64,000 bases of DNA. Source: Spirodela intermedia. Its lineage: Eukaryota; Streptophyta; Magnoliopsida; Alismatales; Araceae. Each line of letters starts with the position of its first letter. The stretch's first letter is position 1. The stretch spans positions 5,935,501-5,999,500 of the forward strand of contig LR746268.1 in assembly GCA_902729315.2 (NCBI GenBank), read 5' to 3'. The notes below the pieces were generated by a model. The model saw nothing but the letters and a program-made list of their open reading frames with translations. It did not search any database and was not told where the DNA came from. Both the position numbers and the translations under genes were made by a program. Positions 22,491 to 34,157 of this stretch are shown piece by piece.

Positions 22491-23034
22491 TTATGGATAT
22501 GGACAAGTTGAATGTAGTTGACATCTAAGTTTAATTTTCGTGTGTTAATGAGGTATACAGTTTATCTACAGTTTAATAAGGTATACAATTTATGGAAGTA
22601 TCATCTACAGTTTAATTTCTTATAAGGTTTTATTGTAATTTCGGTATGTAAATAAAACCCTACGGGCGTTCCCAAATCGAACAATTCCGTTATCATTTCC
22701 GCGCCGCCCCTCCTTCGAGGCAGGTCGCGACCGTGGCCGCCTCACATCGTCGTCTCCCCTCGTCATGGAATAGGGGCTTCGTCTCGTCAACGTCTCCCCT
22801 TGCCGCTGCCTCTACGGGCTGCGGGACTATCTCGACGTCGCCTTTACTGGCTGCGAGCTCGTCTCGCCATCACCTTCCTCGTTGCTGCTCTGGCTCATTG
22901 TTGAGTCACTAGCCTTCCGCCTCCTCACCTCGACTCGTCCTCCTCGGATCGTCTTCGCTGTCCTCCACTCGTTCTTCTTTAGTGACTATGCCTTATTAAT
23001 TACGGCTGGTACTTTTTCCTGGGGGTCGTGAAGG
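22491..23034 (+). other. Promoter and leader of the APO4-like gene
   Basis: AT-rich sequence with a short internal duplication (gaggtatacagtttatctacagtttaataaggtatacaattta, about 22550-22595) changes abruptly to GC-rich DNA at about 22690. The GC-rich part is probably leader. An ATG at 22766 is followed two codons later by TAG and may act as a minimal upstream reading frame. Confidence 0.5.
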
Positions 23035-25562
23035 ATGGCCACTGTTTTTGCTCCCTGTCCTTCCGGTGTCCATCTGCCATTGACGCACAGAGGACCTGGA
23101 TCTCCGCCAATTAGATCAAATTCTCTTATAAATGTTTATGGACAGTGCCGCCTCGAAGGAGCCAATTTATCGTCCTATAATTCCCTCACGGTATGTTTAA
23201 GTTTCTCTGTCTGTCTGGTATCTTCTCTGTTCCATGATGAATAAAGAACCGTCAAAATTGTTGATTCGAAGGTTAGAAAGGTTGTTGTTTGCTGTCACAG
23301 AAGATTCGTGGATGGCATCTGGTGTCACAGTTGGTACAAGAGGGATAGTTTGTTGGATTCTATCTTTTCTTTGTCAATTCTCTCATTGGTGATTTTATAA
23401 CTTATCTCTTAATTCAATGTTCATGAATCGCTCCACTTCCAATCACCTAAGAGCAACTGCTTCTGGTGTATTTCTTGATTTTTATAAAATCATCCTTCTT
23501 GCTAGTATATTCTTTTGACCTTGTACATCGTCCTGTCTTCTATAGATATTTTGATAGACCTGTAAGACCATGGAAATCATTATAGCTTGATTACGGAAAG
23601 TTATGTGATTCGTCGGTTAAACCAATTTGTTGTCCTTGGGTTGGTTACCTTGTGTTTTGATAATCGCAATAAATCTTCTTATTGTCTGACCACTTAAATG
23701 CTCTAATCAGTTCTTGTTATGTGGGTTTGATGAACCATTTTTTATTTACAGCATGGAAAGGCCTTGCTGATGTATAGAATTTCAAATTGCAATTTTCAAC
23801 GGAAAAATTCTGGCACATTCATTGTCAGATGCGATTATCCTCAAAATGCTGATTTGCCTCGTTATTACTCAAAGAGGGAGAAAAAACCATTTCCTATCCC
23901 AGTGTTGGAGTTGAGACGAGCTGCAAGAGAGAGACAAAAAAGTTCTAGGGGGAAGCCCAAGAGACCGACACCACCTCCCAAGAATGGAATGCTGGTTCGG
24001 AGCTTGATTCCAGTTGCTTACGATGTATTCAATGCAAGAATACTGCTGATAAATAATTTGAAAAGCCTCATGAAAGTGGTGCCTGTGCATGCTTGCAAGT
24101 AAATTTTCTCTACTCTCTTTGGTTCAGTATTTTTGTCTACATTCCGAGTGATAGGATGTGGATTGTTGCTTGGCCCTTTCTTTCTGGTGACTAATCATTG
24201 TGTCCTGTTGACTGCCCTTTTTTAATGAGCCCAACATCAGCAAAAGATAAGAAGAGCAAATGATTGCACATCTTAATTGTTAGTATGGTCCCACATTAAT
24301 TAGGAAGAAACAAAATTGAGTTATGCGCATTTCTATCATTAACGGTTTCGATTTGAAAACTCAACCTGAATTTGTGCATTGTTCAATTTGTTTCAGTGTA
24401 CTAATCCCTCCACGAGTACACTTCCATCCTGCATTAATTTCTGTAAAACATCTCCAGATTTCTTGAGAGCATTCTAACTATTTATTTCTAATTACCCCAA
24501 AAGTGGGGTTTCATAGAAAGAATTCTGATGGTGACGCTTTGAAAATGAATTCCCCTGGATTCTGTCTTTGAACGGCCGTTACCATCCTGCTAGATGAAAC
24601 GAAGATGGTATCAGTGAATGCTATTTCCAATTTAAGATATTCTGCAGTTTCGGTCAGCTTGCCTTGTGCCTACTCCAGAAAACCACGGGGTTCTAAGCTG
24701 GTGGATGTAACAGATTTTACTTTTCTGCAGACATTGCAACGAGATTCACGTCGGACCAGTCGGGCACCCATTCAAGTCGTGCCGCGGCCCAAGGGCGGAG
24801 GCTCGCCAGGGCCGTCACGAGTGGACAAGGGCATCGGTAGAAGATCTGCTCGTGCCCGTTGAGACCTTCCACCTATTCGACCGACTCGGGAGGCGCATCA
24901 CCCACCAAGAGAGATTCTCCATCCCTCGCGTCCCCGCGATTGTGGAGCTCTGTGTCCAAGCCGGCGTCGACCTCCCCGACCTTCCCACGAGGAGGAGAAG
25001 AAAGCCCGTCATCCGAATCAACAGGAGCGAGGTCATTGACGCCGACGAGGATGATCTACCAGAACCAGAGCCCGACCCGCACCAGAAGCCGCTGTTAACC
25101 GAGATGCCCGACTCTGAAGCAGACCCTCCCTCCACCGAGGAGGAAAAGATCCTGCTATCGGAAGCGACCCTCCAAGCATGGGAGACACTGAGGGACGGGG
25201 CCGACCGGTTGATGAGGAAGTACGTCGTCAGAGTCTGCGGCTACTGCCCGGAGGTGCACGTCGGCCCTAGCGGCCACAAGGCGCAGAATTGCGGGGCCTT
25301 CAAGCACCAGCAGCGGAACGGGCAGCACGGCTGGCAAGCCGCCGTGCTCGACGACCTGATACCACCGAGGTACGTCTGGCACGTCCCCGACGTGAGCGGC
25401 CCGCCGCTGCAGAGGGAGCTGAGGAGCTTCTACGGGCAGGCGCCGGCTGTGGTGGAGCTCTGCGTGCAGGGCGGCGCCGCGGTCCCCGAGCGGTACAAGC
25501 CCACCATGCGCCTGGACATTGGCATCCCCGCAAGCGTCAGAGAGGCCGACATGGTCGTCTGA
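23035..25562 (+). CDS. APO protein 4-like organelle RNA-associated protein
   Basis: Exons are 23035-23190, 23752-24098 and 24731-25562, giving 444 residues. The protein has two APO repeats, each opening with a Cys-x2-Cys and an (E)(I/V)HVGP.GH block: C167/C170 in CKHCNEIHVGPVGHPFKSC and C337/C340 in CGYCPEVHVGPSGHKAQNC. Between and around them lie family blocks NADLPRYYSKREKKPFP, ELRRAARER, FDRLGRRI and FSIPRVPAIVELCVQAGVDL; the end is IPASVREADMVV. APO proteins are plant organelle proteins with RNA-binding activity. APO1 acts in chloroplast intron splicing and photosystem I accumulation, and APO4 is targeted to mitochondria. The block pattern fits APO4 better than APO1. The first exon joins in frame and supplies a targeting region. 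A start at 23764 in exon 2 is the alternative. Confidence 0.87.
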
Positions 25563-26087
25563 GCGGCGGTGGCGGGGGCTTCCCGTCTCTGTAAATTTTA
25601 TAGCTTCGTTTATCGTGAGCTATGAGAAGCTTTTGGAGGAACTCAATTACTGGAGCATCATCTTCTACCTCGGGCCGGGCTTGAGGTATTCTGGGCACAA
25701 TGATCCCTAGAAGCTGGGGGAGAGCTAGGGGCTGCCGGGCTTTGGCCCCCACAGGGGAAGAAGGGAGGGTATGTGGGCTTCAAGAGTGGGGCGGGGGGCC
25801 ACCGGAAGAAGATGACTGTGGAAGGCTCTCGGCGAGTAATTTTGTCTGGGCTCAGATACTGGGCCGGACACTGGCCGTCCATTCTCGTCCAAGCATTGGT
25901 TTGTGGGCCTGATTTTGAGGCACAAACATTTCGTCGTTTTATGAAATGTGATCGATCAGATGGGCATTTTACAAATAGCCCTTTCAGAAACAAGATTTAG
26001 TGATTATACCGATTTTAAGCCCAAAACCTCTCTACCGGCGGCGTCTCCCCCCCTCTCTCTCTCTCATCTATAGCTCCGCCGTCATCC
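25563..26087. other. Intergenic: 3' end of the APO4-like gene and promoter of the IPMS gene
   Basis: No coding potential with homology is seen. A short CT-rich leader (26046-26064) precedes the isopropylmalate synthase ATG. Confidence 0.5.
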
Positions 26088-26745
26088 ATGGCTCCCTCTC
26101 TGCTGTGTCCGAATCCCAATCCCAAGCTCTCCTTGCCGTTCTCGTGGAGGCCGTGCCCACCCCGCTCTCGCGCCGCCTTCTTCCCCAGGCCCTTCCCCGG
26201 CCAGTCCTCGTCGGGGTATCTCGCGGGGCACATCAAATGCTCCCTCGGCTCCCGCCCCGAGTACATTCCCAACCGCATCCCCGACCAGAACTATGTTCGA
26301 ATTTTCGATACCACGCTCCGGGACGGCGAGCAGTCGCCCGGCGCCACCATGACCAGCGCGGAGAAGCTCGCCGTGGCACGCCAGCTCTCCCTCCTCGGAG
26401 TTGACATTATCGAGGCCGGGTTCCCTGCCTCGTCCCCCGATGACCTCGACGCTGTCCGGACCATTGCCATGGAGGTTGGCAACCACCCTATGTCTGCAGA
26501 TCGGCACATTCCGGTGATCTGTGGTCTCTCGAGGTGCAACAAGAAGGATATTGACGCCGCCTGGGAGGCGGTGAAGCACGCCCAGAAGCCGAGGATTCAC
26601 ACATTCATTGCCACCAGTGATGTCCACTTGCAGTTCAAGCTTAGGAAGACGAGGGAGGAAGTAGTGAACTTAGCCAGGGAGATGGTCGCGTATGCAAGGA
26701 GCCTCGGTTGTCAGGATGTGGAGTTTAGTCCAGAAGATGCTGGCC

Positions 26746-26816
<71 letters not shown>

Positions 26817-29800
26817 CACTGAATCATTAACTCGCACACTCATTCTCTCAGTCTCACCGATTCATTTACCCAACCCGTCACTCTCTCACTCCAGATGACG
26901 GTGTCTTGTAGGCTACCGGTTATCTTTTTAGATCACACACATTTTTGTGTTAATTATCTCCAAGCGGACTGTTTCTGGGCAATCGGCTACCGGTTTTAGT
27001 CATGATTACTTTGTTCTTTTGGAACTATCGGTTGGCTGACCACCATCGGATTGCTATTTCTCTTAGATAAGATTCTCTGTTTTTTGCTTATCACGTCATA
27101 CCATCCCCTCTTACACAGACAATACGTCCTGGAATTACGGATGCAAACTGGAAGATCTTTTTTTTTTTTTTTCCCTACTTGCGCTGCACCTGTTCCGTAG
27201 ATGTGGGCTAGATGGGTAGGATCCATGCAGATGGGTTAGGTTGTGCCAGCTGGTATGGTAGCCCTTTGACTCTATGCCAAACAGGGTTCTACAGTTAAGT
27301 TGCAATATCCTATTGTGTAATATGCACTGGGACATGCTAGGTGGAGTCGAGCTAATGAAAAGGCAGCCATGCCACACGACTACTTTAAACTTTTAATGCT
27401 AGAGTAAATCTTTTGTTGTTTAGCACTCTTTTGTAAAGAACATCTTGCACCAACTGTTGGGTGGTTGCTTGTTTTGCCTTGCCTAGCCATTGTATGCGGC
27501 ACGTTTTGCTTCTGAGATAAATGCTTGATCTCTCGTTTCTTTTCCCGGCGGTACAAGGTGAGTTTGTTGATTTGACGGCTGTCTTTTTCATTGACTATCC
27601 CTCTTTCTGAGTCAAAGGTTGTGGCGTTGACTCTAGCTTTTGTCTACTACGCTCTTTGAAAAATACATTAGTCTTTTAACAATCTCCTCGTTTCTTGTTG
27701 TTGAAAAGGATCTCTAATCTTTGTCACCAAACAGCTTAGGTTCTGAGAAAAAAATATCATGACCTCTTTGTAACAAATATTTTCGTTCAAAGAGTGGAGT
27801 GCATTTTTTCTGCTCAAAAGGTAGCTGCGGATTTTATTTTATTTTATTTTATACCGCTGTGAAAGTTCGTACTTGGTTTTGTGAAGATCCAGTTTGATCC
27901 GTGCTTTTTTTATGTAATCACTTGAGAGCCAATACTGAATTCTGTTTCCCACATTATCTTCAGATCTGATAGGGTGTTTCTGTACCACATCCTCGAGGAA
28001 GTAATCAAGGCTGGGGCCACCACCCTCAATATTCCTGACACTGTTGGGTACACTCTGCCTTTTGAATTTAGGCAATTAATCAGTGATATAAAGGCTAACA
28101 CTCCTGGGATAGAAAATGTTATTATTTCAACGCACTGCCAAAATGACCTAGGCCTGGCAACTGCCAACACCTTAGCGGTAGGTATTTTCAATCCTATCAA
28201 GTCTGATTGCTTCCTTACAGTTGCTTTTGCTCACGTAAATCTCAAATGTTTTGAGTGATTAAGGGTGCCCAAGGGGGAGCTAGGCAATTAGAAGTCACCG
28301 TCAATGGCATAGGTGAACGGGCTGGAAATGCTTCCCTGGAAGAGGTCTGTATTCACCTTCAATCCGAATTAGATGTTTTCATTTCCACTTTTCTATTCAG
28401 AGGTATCAGAATACTTGTAGTCCGGTATGTGTAAGCTTATTGTGGCATGTCTAGATTATTCATCACCATTTTACTGATCTTCAGCAGAAGAGAGTTGATG
28501 TTTGGTTCCTTTGCAACATGGACTGCCAACGGGAACACTAGCGATAGCAAATAAATGTGAGATGAAGTCCGATAAGGGTGTGCTGATGGAACTTCATGCA
28601 GGTGATATACAGGGAAACGATAGTGGTTTAGAGGAAGTGAATGTGGACGAGGAGAAAAGGAAGATAAAACAAACTCTTTCCCAGGTTTTTTGCTTTGAAT
28701 GGATTGGATTATCAAATGAATTGCAATGGAGTAGATGTGGTTTTTGGGGACCACTGATCTAGTTTTTACCCTTTCAGTGCCTTTTTTTAATGAGTCAAAT
28801 GGGGGATATCTTCAGGGGAACTAGATCACAAAGAGAATGTTTTGTGACGAACGCAAAGCTGTTTTTTTTTTGCCGCCATTACAAGTTATCACGATCTCTA
28901 AAGTTCCTTAATTGGCAGATATAATTTCTTACATTTTTTATGGGTGATAACACTTGATCCGTGCCAAATGAAGAAGGAATCTGCGAACCGTTCTTTTTAG
29001 TTCAGTTTTTCATCATTGCATACGAACTTTAAGTAGTTTGTCCCTTCCCTGAGGCAATATTCTTATGCCATTTGAGTTCTTACAGGTTGTTATGGCAATC
29101 AAGATGCGCCGGGAATTGTTAGGTGGCCTTTACACTGGGATTAACACGAAACATATCGTCATGTCGAGCAAGATGGTATTGTTTTTTTGTTATTTCTATT
29201 GCATATTGATTCATTAATTTCGATTTTCAACTTAACTTTGGTATAACATAATTCTAGGTGCAAGAACACAGCGGGCTGCATGTACAGCCGCATAAAGCTA
29301 TAGTTGGAGCCAATGCATTTGCTCATGAAAGTGGCATTCACCAGGTCTGTGTATCATCTCTTGATTCTATCTACTTTTTTTTCAGCATCGACACCACATT
29401 GTGTCAACTTCTGGATGTCTAGACAGAAGCCAAACCTGACAGTCTTGACGCTGTGATTGAGTTGTTACACACAGCCCTATTTCAATTGGTCTCTGAATTT
29501 CCGGGTGACTTGCTAGTAGATGTGTAGATATAATTCTGCGTTTACCATTTGCACGCTGATAAAATGTGAAGTTGTCTTATAAGTACCTACTTAAGATCCC
29601 TACAATATGCATCATCCTGCATGACGGTAGTTGTGAATTTTCCATACCCTGCTTCGTCTGGATTGTTGGGCAACCTGGAAGCGTGTCTGTGTACATACCC
29701 TTTGTCTCAGATTTGTGTATGAAATGTTGCATATTAATTGGTACATTGTTTCTATGTGTTGTAGGATGGCATGCTCAAATTCAAAGGTACATATGAAATT

Positions 29801-32727
29801 ATTTCCCCCGAAGACATTGGGTTGACACGATCAAACGAATCCGGTATTGTTCTCGGAAAACTTAGGTATGAAATGGTTATTCCAATTCATTAGATATCAG
29901 TGTCTAGATGGCCTACAGTTTTCTGGTCATCTGACCATCTATAATCCATGGTCCCGTTTTGAACTTGGGAAACTGAAACACGTTGAGATATCTTCAAATC
30001 TTCATGAATTAGTGTCGTCGTATGATGAAAATTTCCTGTTCATATTGTTGTCTCCTCGCCCCTCCCTGCAAAAAAGTGAAAATAAATAAATGATGTTGTT
30101 CTCAGGAGGTTCTTCTTTCATGTCATTTTGTTTATATGATCATAATTTTTCCATTAGCAAATCTTCTGTCTGTGTATTTAGTCAGGGATAGGGGGAGGGC
30201 AGATGAATGAGAAGACTGAATGGAGGAAGAAATTAGAAGTGAGAGAGATGAGTAGAACAAGAAGAGTTGAAAATTTGTATGATTGAATTTTCAGTACTGT
30301 TTTCTCTTGAAGACCAGTCTTTGATCAGTATTCATACAGCCAGACTAAAATAATAAAATACTTCACTGACAGAGGTTTAATTCCTTTAATAATTCCGTGA
30401 AATACTGAAATACTCTCATTTTTTCACTGACATTGTTGCTGTTGGGACTTGATTTTGATCACCTCTGAATTTTTCTACACTACATGTCGGACTTGCTCTC
30501 TGTGTGTATTCACTGAGCATCCTCTCCATGTACATGTGCATTTTGATTACAATAATTTCAGGATTCCAAACACTAAGCTGTTTTCATCACCAGCATAAGT
30601 TCATTGAGAGAGCAAACAGCACCGTATTCCAATTGTATATTATGTGTCAGGATATGCCCTATTTTGACCGATCCATTTTACGAAAGATAGAGGTTTACAT
30701 TCACCTTGGAAAGTGAGTTGTTTGAACCCTTTTGTATAATTTGGAGCAGGAGATAGGGGCTGAACTATCTCTGAGCTATGTTTGTTTCTTTGGATTTCTT
30801 TTATTCTCCCATGGGACGTGAGAGAGAGAGAGGCTTTCCATCTACGTGGAAGGTGGAGTTTGGCTCAAATTCTAGGGTCAGAAGAACCGTTTTCATTGAA
30901 AAAAGGAGTGGGCTTTTTTTTATTCACTAAATGGAGAGTCTGTGTTTCTTCTTCTTTCGTGACATAATGGAGAGTCTGTGTTTGCCATTGTAATGTGTGC
31001 TACAAATGGGTATTTGCTTCACAGAAATAGGTCCTTGAATCTGTTCTTATTTACTATGATCTCCTGGATTTTTTAAGTCAATTTTCCTTCCCAATAATTG
31101 GTCGCCAAAATAACCGTTCTAGCATTGACGTTTGGCATATGTTCTATTAGTTGGCTGCTATGATTGTGATATTTGAAGTAGGATGACTCGCACTATGGCT
31201 TGAGAAGAGTTTCGCAGATGGCTTGTTTTGTATATCTATCGTATTAGTGCTAGTTCTCTCCAAGTCATCTGGAAGTTGTTGTTCCTTCCAGTTGCTAAAG
31301 TAATTGACATTTTTTTCTTTCTTCTTTTATAAACCTCACTATATTTCTGTTACAGTGGGCGTCACGCGTTGAGATCAAGGCTTTTGGAGGTACCTTTTAT
31401 CCACTGCGCTTGTTTTCTATCATCATAATTACAGAGGGCAGCAGTTTTAAGCGCAGCGTACTCTTGCAGTTTGGCTATGATATCAATGGGAAGGAGCTTG
31501 ATGATGTCTTCAAGCGTTTCAAGGAGGTTGCAGAAAAGAAAAAGGTAATTGAGTGTAATTATTGTTCTAACCTTTTAATCATAAGAGCATGCTGCAATTT
31601 CGAACTTTCGTTGCATTCATTTTCTCATTTCGAGATTAATCCTTGCTCCCACTGGAACCAACCAAATTTCTCATGACAGGATGTCCTGGGTTTGCTGTCT
31701 GACACGTTTAGCACACATTAATTTCTCGTTTTCACTGAATCTCATGGCAGCATGTATCTGATGACGACATAGAGGCATTGATTAACGATGAGATTTTCCA
31801 GCCTCAAGTTGTTTGGTCACTGGTCGATCTACAGGTCAGCAGATAATACTCTTCTTCTTCTTTTTTTACATGTCCTTTTACTCCAGGACCCTTCCACCAC
31901 AGATCTCTGCCGGATTACATGTCACTTAAAGCAAAACAACGCAGGTCACCTGTGGAACGCTGGGTCTTTCCACAGCCACTGTCAAACTAATTGGGGCTGA
32001 TGGAGAAGAAAAGATAGCATGCTGTGTCGGAACGGGTCCAGTTGACGCAGCTTACAAGGCTGTTGACACCATTGTGAAGGTAAGATGGAAGTTGGGTTGC
32101 CCTCAATCACCTCCGCTCATTTTTACCAAAATATATGATACCTTTTGTTCAGCACGTTCTCCTAACTATGGAAATAACTCACGCTTTCTTGAACCCTATG
32201 GCCTCGTGGAGGCTGTCGCCCTTTCCCTCGATCTTTTTTATTTATTTCTATGTACTTTGTCAGTAGCAGATGGTGTGTGGAACAGCCTCACAATGGAACG
32301 AATAAATGGAACTTGGGGCTGCATAATATAATAAATGATGCTTTTCAGGTGCCTGTTACCCTTCTAGAATACTCCATGAATGCTGTCACAGAAGGCATCG
32401 ACGCCATAGCCTCCACGAGGGTGGTGATTGGTGGAGAGCACGAACGCTCATCGATGCTTGCCGCGACGGGGGAAAAAGTTCGGCGTACTTTCAGGTTTTC
32501 ATCTGCAAATATCAACCAGTTCGGATAATCACCCTGAACGAAAGCTGACCTCTGCAATGCGCATCTTATCACTCTCTGCTGTTCTTTCCTTCAGTGGAAC
32601 CGGAGCGGGAATGGATATTGTGGTTTCAAGCGTTCGGGCATATGTGAGTGCCCTAAACAAGGTGCTGGGCTTCAGAATCCTCTCGTCAGACAAGTCGTCC
32701 GCTGGAAAGTCCCGCGAATCTTCGTAA
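26088..32727 (+). CDS. IPMS: 2-isopropylmalate synthase, plastid
   Basis: This enzyme condenses acetyl-CoA with 2-oxoisovalerate in the first committed step of leucine synthesis in plastids. Exons are 26088-26746, 27964-28177, 28264-28344, 29086-29175, 29258-29344, 29765-29865, 31356-31389, 31470-31544, 31751-31834, 31945-32079, 32349-32494 and 32595-32727, giving 612 residues. Residues 1 to about 65 look like a transit peptide. The catalytic HMGL-like barrel starts at [12 protein letters not shown] (74 on), with GAGFP replaced by the usual [11 protein letters not shown], then [11 protein letters not shown] and [10 protein letters not shown]; these hold the metal-binding Asp and His residues. 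The C-terminal LeuA dimer/regulatory domain is present ([64 protein letters not shown]). That domain distinguishes it from methylthioalkylmalate synthases, which lack it, and suggests leucine feedback control. The gene converges with the transporter gene. Confidence 0.92.
26751..26813 (+). repeat. (CT)n microsatellite at the start of IPMS intron 1
   Basis: About 31 CT units start four bases after the intron GT. The donor reads GGCCG|GTTTCTCT, so the repeat forms the rest of the donor region. Confidence 0.95.
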
Positions 32728-34157
32728 TGGACGAAGCTCTATGAGGGCCATGCCACCCTCACCGTGAGATAGATAACAATAGGATCTTCTCGAGCGTAGG
32801 GTCGGGTCTACCTTGTCAAGGTTTCTTCAATGAACGGCTGTGCTATTTGGGGTTCTGTAATCGTGTGCCTGTGACTTGGTGTTCTGTTCTGTTGAAGGGT
32901 GGACTTATCTCGATGTTGGTCTGGGAAATCAAATAGTCAACACTGCCAATTTTGCTTTCTGGGTCCTACCCACCCTATCCTGCCAATGAAGAAGGTACAA
33001 GATTCGGGGTCAGCTCAGCGTTGACCCATGTAGCTGAATCAGCAGACAAGGAAAAGCTCGGTAGGTTCGGAGCCACAGCATTCTATGATTGTTGATTGCA
33101 CCCCCACCTCCCAAGGAGGAATCAGTTGTTGTCGCTGTGCGCGAAATGGACTGAATTTGATAATGGGCTTTGTACTGTACACAAAACCCCAATCAGCTCA
33201 GTGACTGATCTGGCTCGAGCGGGCTCGGCCTCCTGGAGTCGTGGTTTAAACACGAGAAGACCGATAGAAACGTGGGAGAGAGAGAGAGAGAGAGCGGAGG
33301 AACCCATGGTCAGACTACCTCTTTTCCTTCAGATGAGTTGAGTACTTGAAACCTGGAGCTCAGGGGTGAAAGTTGGGAGGAGAATCCGATAGATGGTAAA
33401 ATAGCGGCAATGAAAGGAACTACGACATAAAATAGGGGGGCAGCTGTGAATTGGGAGATATTTGATTCAGCCATGCAGTCTACCATACAGTACGAGCAAC
33501 AAAATAATTTTTCAAAAAAAGAAAAGCGAGTAATTGCAGTAGGTGATAAGATCCCCAGTGCCCATACAATGAATCAGCACCAACAGTTCACGGCTCCAAC
33601 TCTGACTACATCTCTCTGTCTACCCAGTGTCCAACCCCTTCTTGCCCATCTCCGGCTATCCCTGGCGAGCCATAGCAAAAAAACGAATAAATGCTTACCC
33701 TTTGCCCCTCTTTGTCCGCCTCCAGTGGAGCCTCTTATTTCGCTGATTTTAGTAAGAACCGGGCCATCTCTATATTCTCTTCAGTCCCAAGAAAAGGAGG
33801 AAAAAAAAAAAATCTTTGCAAGAAACATGCCCGCCAATATTTGACCACCACGGACTGTTGTGTCATGTAGAAAGATATACATAACTGGATAGAGCCTTCA
33901 TCAACCAGGTTGATGAGAAAGACCCAAACATGTGATGAGCTAATATGAAGACAACTCCCGCGGCATGGGCAATGACCGCGCAGCCTCAGTCCCTATCAAG
34001 ATAGCAGAACACGCATTCAGGAAGAGCCAAATAGGAGGGTACTAAAGTATGGGGTATATATATGAAGAAGATTCAAGATGTGAGGTGATCATGCCGGAAT
34101 ATTCTCACAAGTAATGCATATGGCTCGAGCAGGAGCACACCATGCAGTGCTTTCCAA
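32728..34157. other. Convergent 3' flanks of the IPMS and transporter genes
   Basis: The reading frame at 33446-33844 (+) has no recognisable domain and ends in low-complexity Lys/Glu. A short (GA) run lies at about 33278-33293. Most of this stretch is probably 3' untranslated sequence of both genes. Confidence 0.5.

Noticed and set aside
33446-33844. 132-codon + frame between IPMS and the transporter
   Set aside because: Composition is low-complexity towards the end and no family is recognisable. The location is the convergent 3' region of two well-supported genes.
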